Assembly: GCF_000160755.1 (NCBI RefSeq)
Contig: NZ_GG668579.1
Location: 138,982-202,981 of the forward strand
Source of the DNA: Proteus mirabilis ATCC 29906
GTDB taxonomy: Bacteria; Pseudomonadota; Gammaproteobacteria; Enterobacterales; Enterobacteriaceae
DNA: 64,000 nucleotides
Direction of reading: 5' to 3'
Made by a program: the position numbers and the translations under genes. The notes under the pieces were generated by a model. The model saw only the letters and a program-made list of their open reading frames with translations, had not been told where the DNA came from and ran no database searches. Positions 31,025 to 39,736 of this stretch are shown here, piece after piece. Every line of letters starts with the position of its first letter. Position 1 is the first letter of the stretch.

Positions 31025-32302
31025 TCAAACCTTAGGTTTATAACTCTCTTTATCCAGTTCATGCTTTTTCATGCGTAAATAGAGTTTTTTACGTGGGATA
31101 CCTAAATAATCAGCCACATCGCTCACACGGCCAGCAAATAAATAGAGTGCATCTTCAATTAAGCGACGCTCATAATCATCAACTAAGTTATCTAAAGGCC
31201 CTTCAGGGGGGATAATGGCACGATGTTGTTCACTATCAACCATTTTCACAATACCAACAGCATAGAGTTCAGCGACATTCCGTAGCTCACGAATGTTTCC
31301 AGGCCAATCATAACGTTTTAATATATCGAGATAATTACGATCAATTTTTGGTACGGCGATCCCAAGCCGCTGAGCACTTTGCCGTAAAAAGGCTCTAAAT
31401 AGAGGAATAATATCTGGGCGTCTTGCGCTTAATGGTGGCAAAGAAAAAGTTATTTGCGAAAAGTAGTAATAGAACTCAGGTATCAATCGCCCTTCAGTGA
31501 CCAATTGCTGGGTATTATTTTCTAAAATCGCGATCGTTCTAAATTGACGCTTACCCTGCCTTTCCATATCTAATAGGTAAGCACTTAACCAACGTTGTGC
31601 ACCAGAAGGTAAATCATAAGGGGAGCGTAAAATCAGTGTGCCGACTTCCTCTTGCTCTATTTGAGCAATCAGTGGCTTAATATCTACTAAATTTTGACAA
31701 TCTACCGTAGTCACCGCTTTATCGCTGTGAGGACTTAATTCATGTAATAACTGAGCGAGTAGATGTCGCCCTGTCCCCATCTCACCTTCAATCATTAAGT
31801 CTTTATCAATATCAGCAATTTGCTGTACTTGCTGTCTAATGGCGGTAATTTGTGCACTATCGCCAACTAAACGCTCTTGAGTGGTGGTGATCATCGTTTT
31901 TCTAAGTGAAAGAAGTGATTTTCGCTCTTTATGCGCTTTAGCAACTAACTCTAAAAATAGCGGTGGATTAATGGGCTTTTCAATAAAATCATAAGCGCCT
32001 TTTTTAACGGCCTCTACAGCAAGGGGTATATCACCGTGGCCGGTGATCATAATCACCGGAATACGAGGATCAATTTGTTGAATACGCGCTAAGACTTCCA
32101 TGCCATTCATCGCAGGCATGTAAATATCTAACACTACCGCTCCTTCATATTCTGGTGTCAGCAGACTCAATGCTTTTTCTGGCGAATCAGTCACTCTGGC
32201 AACCATTCCGGCAAGATTAAGCAAATGACGATAAGATTCGAGAATATCCTCATCATCATCAATTAATAGTACATCAATATCAGACAGCAGTGACTGTGTC
32301 AT
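31025..32302 (-). CDS. pgtA: Phosphoglycerate transport response regulator PgtA
   Basis: The 425-residue protein has a receiver domain (VLLIDDDED at the start, phosphoacceptor in VVLDIYMPAMNG near residue 54), a central NtrC-type AAA+ domain and a C-terminal Fis-type HTH (VSDVADYLGIPRKKLYLRMKKHEL). The AAA+ core is worn: Walker A reads GEMGTGRH without the usual Lys, Walker B acidic residues are missing (GTLILRSPYDL), and no GAFTGA motif is seen. It probably works without sigma-54 remodelling. The start at 32302 overlaps the pgtB end by 23 bases. Confidence 0.9.
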   Translation of the reverse strand: MTQSLLSDIDVLLIDDDEDILESYRHLLNLAGMVARVTDSPEKALSLLTPEYEGAVVLDIYMPAMNGMEVLARIQQIDPRIPVIMITGHGDIPLAVEAVKKGAYDFIEKPINPPLFLELVAKAHKERKSLLSLRKTMITTTQERLVGDSAQITAIRQQVQQIADIDKDLMIEGEMGTGRHLLAQLLHELSPHSDKAVTTVDCQNLVDIKPLIAQIEQEEVGTLILRSPYDLPSGAQRWLSAYLLDMERQGKRQFRTIAILENNTQQLVTEGRLIPEFYYYFSQITFSLPPLSARRPDIIPLFRAFLRQSAQRLGIAVPKIDRNYLDILKRYDWPGNIRELRNVAELYAVGIVKMVDSEQHRAIIPPEGPLDNLVDDYERRLIEDALYLFAGRVSDVADYLGIPRKKLYLRMKKHELDKESYKPKV

Positions 32303-34655
32303 GAGTAAACTCCAAAACAACCATCGCACCGCCATTTAATGCCGATGCTAAGTAAATTTCATAACCAAACCGTTGCATAATAGAACGGCAAATCGATAGC
32401 CCTAACCCTAGCCCAACATCTTTGGTGGTGGTAAAAGGGGTGAATAATTTTGGTAAAACATCAGCATTAAATCCTTTGCCACTATCGGTAATGCCCACTC
32501 GTTGATATTTCGCTTCATCCGATAATAGGTCGACGCTGATCTGACTTTCGCCCATTCCTGCGACCGCATCCATTGCATTAACAAACAGGTTAACTAAGAC
32601 CTGCTCTATTTGTGTTGGATCGGCACAAATATTCAGTTCACTGGGGATATTATTGATAATGGTGCACTGCTCTCGTTTAGAGCGCGATTCCACTAATACC
32701 ATGGCACTTTCCACCAGCCCCTGTAACGGCGCTGAAACATAACTGACTTCAGATGAGGATTTTTTAGAAAAATTACGTAATGCCGTAATGATCCTATTCA
32801 TACGAGCACATAATTTTTCAATACGCTCAATGGGATCAGGAAGTTGGTCATATTTCTCCATCTGTAGTGTTAATTTAACGCTATATAAGTAGGTATTAAT
32901 GGCTGAAAGCGGTTGATTTAATTCATGTGCAAGACTGGTCATTGCTTGTCCTACTACAGCCATTTTGGCCGCTTGCACTAACTCTTCTTGTGTCTGAATT
33001 AAGTGTTTTTGTGCTTGTTCACGACGCACAATTTCTTCATTTAATTGTTGGTTCTTTTCTTGTAAATCTTGGGTTTTTAATGCCACAAGATGTTTTAATT
33101 CTAATCGACTTAATTCTTGGCGAGTAATATCCGTGATCGTCACAATATATTTATGCTCGTCTTTATGAGGATATTCGCGAATATTAAATTGCAGAAAATG
33201 AGGCTTTCCTTGTTTTACCATGCTCACAATAGACTCACTTTGCCCAAACAAATAAAGCGGACTTGTGGGACTAAACTGCGCTCTTAATATCGTATTGGCT
33301 TCACCACTAAATAATAACCATAATGGTTTATTGCTCTGTTCATGACCAATACCTAATAAAGTAGCAGCACTGGGATTGACGGTTTCCATACGTCCATCAT
33401 GATGACAAGTAATTAAACTGGCATCGGTATTATTAATCAGATTCAGGGCATTCGTGGCTTCAACTTCTTTCATTTGACGCCAAAAGCGCCGCAAACGGCG
33501 ACTTAATAATCCAATTTCATCTTGCCCTTCAATTAATACAGGCTCTGTTAAATGACCTTTAGCAACATGGGCGAGATCATCACTCAACTTATTTAATCTA
33601 GCAATCAGTCGCCTATCTATTAAGATTTTCATGACAATAATGCTGAGCAATAGTGAAGCAACGACAATTAAGATAATGACAATTTTTCCCGTTGCCATCA
33701 GTTGTCGCGTATTATCATTGAGCTTATTCAATGCTTCACTGGTGGCAAGCACATTACTTCTTACTGCATTATCAAACTGAGATAATTTTTCATTTAATTT
33801 AGGGGTAAGTGCTTTAAGTTTTTTTTCGGTTTCGACATCATCAATCAATGTTTGATAGATATCACCGTCAAAACGAGTGATCGCAATAATTTCTTGCAAT
33901 ACTTGGCGATGAGCAATGGTAGAAGGATAGCTTTTTAATTTTTGATTTAAAGCGATAATTTCATCAATTTTGACACTTATATAGTGAAATGCGACATCAA
34001 TATCACGGCTATAGCGTTGATGTGCAATTTCTTCCACTAAGCTAATTAATTCATTTTCTGTAGTGAATAACTCTTGAAGTAACGTTGATTCTAAAAGCAG
34101 TTGTAAGCTATTTTCCTGTACATTTTTTTCATTAAGCATTTGGCTGACATGCCACTCAATTTCATTAAGTAGAGGCTTAATATCTTCACCTACCGCATCA
34201 TGCATCCAAGCCAATTGACCTAAAAGCTGTGCTAACCTATTTTCGAGTTCACGACGTTTATCTAATAAAATATCTTGCTGCTCAATTAAGTTTGATAAGT
34301 CATCCACTAATTGATTATAAAAAGTGCGTTGTGATTGTTGCTCAATCGGAAACTCGCGCAGATTATCTAATAGTTGATAAATTTGCTGTTTTTGTTGTTC
34401 TGAAACTGATTTACGTTGTGTTTGCTCACGCTCTTTTAATAGCATCTGTAAATTAGTGCTGTAACGCTCCATATTATAGCTGGTGGTTAACATAGGTAAG
34501 GAGTCACCAACAGACGCATTGATTTGAGTGGCTAATTTTCCCCACATAAAAAATATCACCCCACCAATCAATAAAGTGAGTAACGAACTAAAGATAAACG
34601 CCAAATAAAGGCGTCTACCGAGTTTGCCCGATTGCTTAGGCATTAATATCTGCAT
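32280..34655 (-). CDS. pgtB: Phosphoglycerate sensor histidine kinase PgtB
   Basis: The 791-residue kinase has an N-terminal transmembrane helix, a long helical periplasmic domain, a second helix near residue 325, HAMP, a PAS-like segment, and the kinase core with HELNQPLSAIN (phosphoacceptor His), N-box NLFVNAMDAV, G1 DSGKGF and G2 TTKDVGLGLGLSI. AAAGG lies eight bases before the ATG; MPKQ four codons later is an alternative start. With PgtC and PgtA it induces pgtP in response to external phosphoglycerate or PEP. Confidence 0.9.
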   Translation of the reverse strand: MQILMPKQSGKLGRRLYLAFIFSSLLTLLIGGVIFFMWGKLATQINASVGDSLPMLTTSYNMERYSTNLQMLLKEREQTQRKSVSEQQKQQIYQLLDNLREFPIEQQSQRTFYNQLVDDLSNLIEQQDILLDKRRELENRLAQLLGQLAWMHDAVGEDIKPLLNEIEWHVSQMLNEKNVQENSLQLLLESTLLQELFTTENELISLVEEIAHQRYSRDIDVAFHYISVKIDEIIALNQKLKSYPSTIAHRQVLQEIIAITRFDGDIYQTLIDDVETEKKLKALTPKLNEKLSQFDNAVRSNVLATSEALNKLNDNTRQLMATGKIVIILIVVASLLLSIIVMKILIDRRLIARLNKLSDDLAHVAKGHLTEPVLIEGQDEIGLLSRRLRRFWRQMKEVEATNALNLINNTDASLITCHHDGRMETVNPSAATLLGIGHEQSNKPLWLLFSGEANTILRAQFSPTSPLYLFGQSESIVSMVKQGKPHFLQFNIREYPHKDEHKYIVTITDITRQELSRLELKHLVALKTQDLQEKNQQLNEEIVRREQAQKHLIQTQEELVQAAKMAVVGQAMTSLAHELNQPLSAINTYLYSVKLTLQMEKYDQLPDPIERIEKLCARMNRIITALRNFSKKSSSEVSYVSAPLQGLVESAMVLVESRSKREQCTIINNIPSELNICADPTQIEQVLVNLFVNAMDAVAGMGESQISVDLLSDEAKYQRVGITDSGKGFNADVLPKLFTPFTTTKDVGLGLGLSICRSIMQRFGYEIYLASALNGGAMVVLEFTHDTVTAV

Positions 34656-34712
34656 CCATCATACCTTTCAAAAAAACAGTATTTTCAACTGTATATCTGA
34701 ACCACAAGGCGG

Positions 34713-35999
34713 TTAGGGAGATTTAGTTTCTTTCAATAAAACTAATGCTTGTTCAAGTTTTTCCGCTTCTAATGTACGCCATTGGTACAATACGGCTAAC
34801 GCTTGATCTGAATATTCCCGCTGATCGGCTTCTTTCATAAATAAGGCTTGTAATGTCGGTGAATTAGCTTCTTTTTCGCTAATTAGTACTGAACTGGCTA
34901 TTTTTCGGGCTTGATTGGTTGCTGCGATCCGTTCTGGTGATCGATTTTGTTGTTTTTCTGCCTCGTGGATCTCATTCCAAACTTGGCGCATTAATGGAAA
35001 ATTATGGGTGATCATTTGATCAAAAAGAACATTGACCACTTCGCTACGGCGATAAGCTTCATTACTGTTTAAAATAAACTCAGTATTATTAGCAAGCTCA
35101 TCATTATTACGTAAAATTTCTTTGCTGAGGGGGATCTTCGCCATATCACTTTTATAGATAATCTCTTGTCCTTCATCCGATAAAAGAAAGGCGATAAATT
35201 TGGCCGCAGTATCTCTTTTACTGCTTTCAGCCACAATAGCGACATAAGCAGGTAAAATAATTGATTTATCAAAATAACTAAAATCAACAAAATCAAAGCG
35301 TTTTTGGTGGTTAAAAGCGTAATTATCAATAATAGGCCCCGCCCCCACAATACCTCTGGCAATAGCGTCACTCACTCGTGAACTACGTGCCGATATCGAA
35401 GAAAGGTTACCACTGGTTTCTAGTAAAATTTGCCATCCGCGCTCCCAACCATATTCTTGCAGCACATTTTCAACCATCAGTTGCATCGTGCCAGAGTTGG
35501 CTGGTGTCGTCATAGTTAAGTGCCCTTGGTAAATCGGATCACTTAAATCAATCCAACTTTTAGGTGCCGGAATACCTAACTTTTGCAAGTATTGTCTGTT
35601 ACTCATGATCCCAATACCTGAATAACCCACCGTGGTTATTTTGTCATTTAAGATATCACTATGACGAGTTAGCCATTTTGGTGTTTCATAGTTAATCGGT
35701 AAGCGCGCGAGTAGTCCTTCTCTATCTAAATGATGAAAAAAATTAGCCGAAGAGGACATCACTATATCAACAGGTTGCGTAGGATACTGCTTCATCATCC
35801 GTGTAGCGATCGCAACACGCCGATAAACCACTTGTACCTTAGTTTCAGGATAACGAGCACTAAAAGCTTCGGTAAGTGGTCGCATGGGTGTATCTGAAAG
35901 TGTTGTCAGTATAACCAATGGCTGCTCATCACTTTTTGCTGGAGTGATAAACAGCCAACTAAATAATAGTATGAGGCTAAAGATTATTTTTATTCTCAT
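34713..35999 (-). CDS. pgtC: Phosphoglycerate sensory binding protein PgtC
   Basis: The 428-residue protein has a signal peptide (about residues 1-23, ending in TPAKSDEQ) and a periplasmic binding fold of the iron/ABC solute type (LVILTTLSDTPMRPLTEAF, IVMSSSANFFHHL, TVGYSGIGIMSN). The C-terminal part is helical and charged. In Salmonella PgtC acts with PgtB in signalling rather than transport. It heads the pgtC-pgtB-pgtA operon, divergent from pgtP. Confidence 0.9.
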   Translation of the reverse strand: MRIKIIFSLILLFSWLFITPAKSDEQPLVILTTLSDTPMRPLTEAFSARYPETKVQVVYRRVAIATRMMKQYPTQPVDIVMSSSANFFHHLDREGLLARLPINYETPKWLTRHSDILNDKITTVGYSGIGIMSNRQYLQKLGIPAPKSWIDLSDPIYQGHLTMTTPANSGTMQLMVENVLQEYGWERGWQILLETSGNLSSISARSSRVSDAIARGIVGAGPIIDNYAFNHQKRFDFVDFSYFDKSIILPAYVAIVAESSKRDTAAKFIAFLLSDEGQEIIYKSDMAKIPLSKEILRNNDELANNTEFILNSNEAYRRSEVVNVLFDQMITHNFPLMRQVWNEIHEAEKQQNRSPERIAATNQARKIASSVLISEKEANSPTLQALFMKEADQREYSDQALAVLYQWRTLEAEKLEQALVLLKETKSP

Positions 36000-36311
36000 G
36001 ACATACCCCTGATTTTGTGTTGAATAAACCTAAAAATGTGTTGAGCATCAAATTTCTGATATTTAGCAATATTTATTATTTTCAGTGAATGAGTCCTTAA
36101 TGACCCATTTTCGATGATGATACGACGATATATTCACTCATTTTTAGTCCAACACCTAATAGCAATGTTACAAATTTGACTCACCGATTCAGCAGAATGT
36201 GTCAGCTCTGACTCAAATTAGCGCTTTTGCCCTCTGATGGCCTAAATGAATAGCATCTGCCCTGAAAAACAAAATCAGCTTCAGGCATGAATAATATTCG
36301 GAGTCATCTCT
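36000..36311. promoter_or_regulatory. Divergent pgtC/pgtP control region
   Basis: This 312-bp gap holds both promoters. TGACTCA occurs twice, at 36177-36183 and 36209-36215, exactly 32 bp (three helical turns) apart, within a wider AATTTGA...TCAAATT inverted arrangement. These are candidate PgtA sites. No sigma-54 GG-N10-GC element was found. Confidence 0.45.
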
Positions 36312-37649
36312 ATGTTAAGTTTCTTTAAAACCAGAAAGGATCTGCCGCTAATCGAAGCGTCCAATGAAAAGATCCGCTCAATATATAAAAAATATCAGTG
36401 GCAGGTTTTTCTTGGGCTAGTACTAGGTTATGCCATGTTCTATGTGGTACGTATGGCACTTGGTGTCGTTAAAAAGCCGATGCTAGATGCCGGTATTGTG
36501 ACCACTGCAGAACTGGGTTTAATGGGGTCGGCGTTCTTCTTTACCTATGCCTTTGGTAAGTTTTCCAATGGCTTCTTGTCGGATTATGCCAATATTGGCC
36601 GCTTTATGTCCATTTCGCTGATTGCGTCCTCTTTTGTTTGTATCTTTATGGGAATGTCGACTGCGAGCCTATTCTTCATCTTATTGTGGGGAATTAATGG
36701 TTGGTTCCAATCGGTAGGATCTGCCCCTTCTTGTGTGTCTATTTTCCAATGGTTTTCTCCGAAACAGCGCGGTACAGTCTATTCTATCTGGGGTGGCTCA
36801 CGTAATATCGGTGAAGCAATCACTTGGATATTAACTGCGACCATAGTGAGTTTCTTTGGCTGGCGTGCCGGTTTTATCGGTGCAGGTATCGCGGGTATTG
36901 CAGCAGGTATCATCTTACTGATGATCTTAAAAGATCGTCCTCGTACTTATGGTCTACCTGATCCTGCCAGTGCGTATGGTGAAGAGTCAGAAGCCGTTAA
37001 ATCAAGTGATCCAAAAGAAACTCGCCGTGCTCAATTATTTGTCCTAAAACAACCTACCGTATGGATCATCGCTGCAGCTTGCGCTGCCATGTATATTTCA
37101 CGCTACGCAATCAGTTCATGGGCGGTGCTTTATCTACAAGGCTCAAAAGGCTATTCACTGATTGATGCTGGCTTTGCTATGTCAACTTACCCTATTGCGG
37201 GCTTCTTTGGCGCCATCTTAGCCGGTATGGCCTCTGACAAACTATTTAATGCTAATCGTCATATCCCAACACTTATTTATGGTATCGCCAATATTGCCGG
37301 TTTCGCCCTCATGTTCTGGGGACCACAAAGCCGTGTTATGGATGCCATTGCATTAAGTATGATTGGTTTTGCTATGGGCGGACTGGTGGTGTTCTTGGCG
37401 GGCTTAACGGCTTGCGATCTGATGCCAAAAAACGCAGTAGGTGCAGTAAAAGGCTTTATCGGACTTTTTGCTTATATTGCCGCATCTGCTCAAGAGCTTG
37501 TTTCTGCCTCGCTGATCAAAGTCACGCAAGTCGGTGATATCACTCACTATGATTTCACAACGGTACAGTATTTCTGGATTGGTTCTGCCATCGTGTCCAT
37601 GATCTTAGCTACGCTGGTCTGGAATGCGAAAAAAGTCACCATGGATTAA
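36312..37649 (+). CDS. pgtP: Phosphoglycerate transporter PgtP
   Basis: The 445-residue major facilitator of the organophosphate:phosphate antiporter family (GlpT/UhpT relatives) has KYQWQVFLGLVLGYAMFYVVRMAL near residue 28, the family signature WGINGWFQSVGSAPSC near 138, and about twelve helices. It exchanges 2-/3-phosphoglycerate or PEP for phosphate in the inner membrane. It is divergent from its regulators and followed 62 bases later by a pyruvate kinase gene. Confidence 0.93.
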   Translation: MLSFFKTRKDLPLIEASNEKIRSIYKKYQWQVFLGLVLGYAMFYVVRMALGVVKKPMLDAGIVTTAELGLMGSAFFFTYAFGKFSNGFLSDYANIGRFMSISLIASSFVCIFMGMSTASLFFILLWGINGWFQSVGSAPSCVSIFQWFSPKQRGTVYSIWGGSRNIGEAITWILTATIVSFFGWRAGFIGAGIAGIAAGIILLMILKDRPRTYGLPDPASAYGEESEAVKSSDPKETRRAQLFVLKQPTVWIIAAACAAMYISRYAISSWAVLYLQGSKGYSLIDAGFAMSTYPIAGFFGAILAGMASDKLFNANRHIPTLIYGIANIAGFALMFWGPQSRVMDAIALSMIGFAMGGLVVFLAGLTACDLMPKNAVGAVKGFIGLFAYIAASAQELVSASLIKVTQVGDITHYDFTTVQYFWIGSAIVSMILATLVWNAKKVTMD

Positions 37650-37667
37650 TAAATTAAGTTGTTATCA

Positions 37668-37695
37668 AGGGATACTTTTCAGTATCCCTCTTTAA
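37668..37695 (+). terminator. Hairpin between pgtP and pyruvate kinase gene
   Basis: AGGGATACT (37668-37676) and AGTATCCCT (37681-37689) form a 9-bp stem with a four-base loop, 22 bases upstream of the next ATG. The T tract is weak, so it may attenuate rather than stop transcription, or protect the pgtP message. Confidence 0.6.
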
Positions 37696-37711
37696 AAAAG
37701 AGAATGTCACT

Positions 37712-39163
37712 ATGCGTAAGACAAAAATTGTTGCGACTCTTGGCCCTGCTAGTTGCTCAGAACAGATGATTGAAAAACTGATTTTAGCTGGCGCTAATGT
37801 ATTTCGTTTAAATTTTTCACATGGTACTCGCGAACAGCATCAGTCCACAGCCGCAACTATCCGTCAGGTCGCAAAAAAACATCGTGTATTTATCGGCATT
37901 TTAGCTGATCTGCAAGGCCCTAAGATCCGTATAGCGAGTTTTAAAAATAATGCTATTCAATTAACACAAGGGGATAGTTTTATCCTCAATGCAGATTTAG
38001 ACAGCACACAAGGCGATGAACAACAAGTGGGGTTAGATTACCCACAACTTGTACAAGAAGTCACACCAGGGAATATTCTGTTACTTGACGACGGTAATAT
38101 CCAATTAAAAGTCCGTGCAGTAAATAATAATAATATTGAGACAGTGGTCACTGTCGGTGGAAAATTATCTAACCGTAAGGGAATTAATTTACTCGGCGGC
38201 GGTTTATCCGCACCAGCCTTAACGGACAAAGATAAGCAAGACATACACACAGCAGCCGCTATTCAAGCAGATTATATAGCCGTTTCTTTCCCTCGTAATG
38301 GTGCAGATATTGAATATGCCCGTCGTTTAATTGTTGCTGCTGGCAGTCAGGCAAAAATTGTTGCCAAAGTAGAGCGTGCAGAAGTCGTTTCATGTCAAGC
38401 CAATATGGATGACATTATTCAAGCATCGGATGTCATTATGGTAGCGCGAGGGGACTTAGCGGTTGAAATTGGCGATGCCTGTCTTCCTGGTGCACAAAAA
38501 CAGTTAATTGCTCGTTGTCGTGCTCTAGGTTGCCCAGTTATTACAGCCACCCAAATGATGGAGTCCATGATTGAAAATCCAATGCCTACCCGTGCGGAGG
38601 TGATGGATATCGCTAATGCAGTAGGTGATGGCACAGATGCGGTGATGCTTTCTGCAGAAACAGCTGCAGGTAAATATCCTGAAGAAGCCGTTCGTGCAAT
38701 GGCTCGTGTTGCAGAAGGTGCAGAGCGCTCTTTTGCCGCCAATGCCGAAAACCCATGGCAATCCCCTTCTTACTATTCACAAACAGGCCGTTGGATTGCT
38801 TTAGCGGCGACCACAGCAGCTTTTCATAATGATAAACATCTGAGCGTTGCTGCTTTAACTGACAATGGTCAATCAGTCACGCTTCTATCGCGCTTTATGC
38901 CAAATAACAATATTTATGCATTAACAGATAACCCCGCACTTGCTGGTCAGTTGACTGTATTACGTGGTGTAACGCCTGTCACTTATCAACGTCAAAATAA
39001 TAATGATGGTGATGAAAACATCATGCAAAAACTGCAAACAGAAGGATTATTAACAGATATTCACTCACTCTTAATCACCCGTTTATCGACCTTTGAAAAA
39101 ACCGGTGAAAGTGACTGTTGTCATCTGGTTCCGGTAAAACAAGTTACAACAGCTTTAACTTAA
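37712..39163 (+). CDS. pyk: Pyruvate kinase (PykA-like, extra copy)
   Basis: The 483-residue enzyme has the catalytic set: KIVATLGPAS at the start, LADLQGPKIRI near 70, VSFPRNGAD, AKVERAE (catalytic Lys), DVIMVARGDLAVEIG and ATQMMESMIENPMPTRAEVMD. It converts PEP and ADP to pyruvate and ATP. The C-terminal domain from about residue 350 is diverged. Placement behind pgtP suggests a dedicated enzyme for imported phosphoglycerate/PEP; the main housekeeping pyruvate kinase is presumably elsewhere. Confidence 0.9.
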   Translation: MRKTKIVATLGPASCSEQMIEKLILAGANVFRLNFSHGTREQHQSTAATIRQVAKKHRVFIGILADLQGPKIRIASFKNNAIQLTQGDSFILNADLDSTQGDEQQVGLDYPQLVQEVTPGNILLLDDGNIQLKVRAVNNNNIETVVTVGGKLSNRKGINLLGGGLSAPALTDKDKQDIHTAAAIQADYIAVSFPRNGADIEYARRLIVAAGSQAKIVAKVERAEVVSCQANMDDIIQASDVIMVARGDLAVEIGDACLPGAQKQLIARCRALGCPVITATQMMESMIENPMPTRAEVMDIANAVGDGTDAVMLSAETAAGKYPEEAVRAMARVAEGAERSFAANAENPWQSPSYYSQTGRWIALAATTAAFHNDKHLSVAALTDNGQSVTLLSRFMPNNNIYALTDNPALAGQLTVLRGVTPVTYQRQNNNDGDENIMQKLQTEGLLTDIHSLLITRLSTFEKTGESDCCHLVPVKQVTTALT

Positions 39164-39241
39164 TTGTCTGTTATCAAATAGCTTATGAGAGAGGCAACCT
39201 GAAGAGGCCAATAACAAGAAAAACAGTATAGCCAATTATTT

Positions 39242-39273
39242 TAGCCACATGGAACGTGGCTATTTTTCTTTTT
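39242..39273 (+). terminator. Terminator after pyruvate kinase gene
   Basis: TAGCCAC (39242-39248) pairs with GTGGCTA (39256-39262), followed by a long T tract. Confidence 0.88.
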
Positions 39274-39383
39274 AATGCACCTAACCATCATTATCTATTA
39301 AAAAATAGTGCTCCTAGCTGTTGTTTTTTTCGACAGCATCCCAATATTAATTCCTATATTCACTGTATTAATAGGAGAATATG

Positions 39384-39650
39384 ATGGCAAGTGGATGGGC
39401 AAATGATAGTGCTGTTCAAGAACAAATTGATGCCACTATTGATGATGCCATTGCAAGAGCGCGTAACCAAATGACTCAGGGAGAAAGTGCTGAGTTTTGT
39501 GATGAGTGTGGTGAAGCAATTCCATTGGCTCGGCAAAAAGCGATTCGAGGGGTTCGCTATTGTATTAACTGCCAAGAAATGATAGATAAAAAATATAATA
39601 CCTTTAGTGGCTATAATCGCCGTGGTAGTAAAGATAGCCAACTCAGATAA
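39384..39650 (+). CDS. ybiI: DksA/TraR-type zinc finger protein YbiI
   Basis: The 88-residue protein starts at the second ATG (39384), five bases after AGGAGA; an ATG at 39381 would be too close. It has a four-cysteine zinc finger (FCDECGEAIPLARQKA and RYCINCQEM) and the conserved ending YNRRGSKDSQLR seen in E. coli YbiI. It lacks the long coiled coil of DksA, so RNA polymerase secondary-channel action is uncertain. It is monocistronic. Confidence 0.9.
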   Translation: MASGWANDSAVQEQIDATIDDAIARARNQMTQGESAEFCDECGEAIPLARQKAIRGVRYCINCQEMIDKKYNTFSGYNRRGSKDSQLR

Positions 39651-39671
39651 TGAGCACACTTCTTATACAAA

Positions 39672-39718
39672 AAACTGTACCTTATGTAAGCTTACTCAAT
39701 CAAGGTACAGTTTATTTT
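39672..39718. terminator. Bidirectional terminator after ybiI and decarboxylase
   Basis: AAACTGTACCTT (39672-39683) and AAGGTACAGTTT (39702-39713) form a 12-bp stem flanked by A and T tracts on both sides. It sits between convergent genes. Confidence 0.88.
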
Positions 39719-39736
39719 ATTCAATCAACTCACGAG

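Noticed and set aside
36239..36260. Possible sigma-54 promoter before pgtP
   Set aside because: The GG and GC elements are 12 bases apart rather than 10, so the spacing does not fit.
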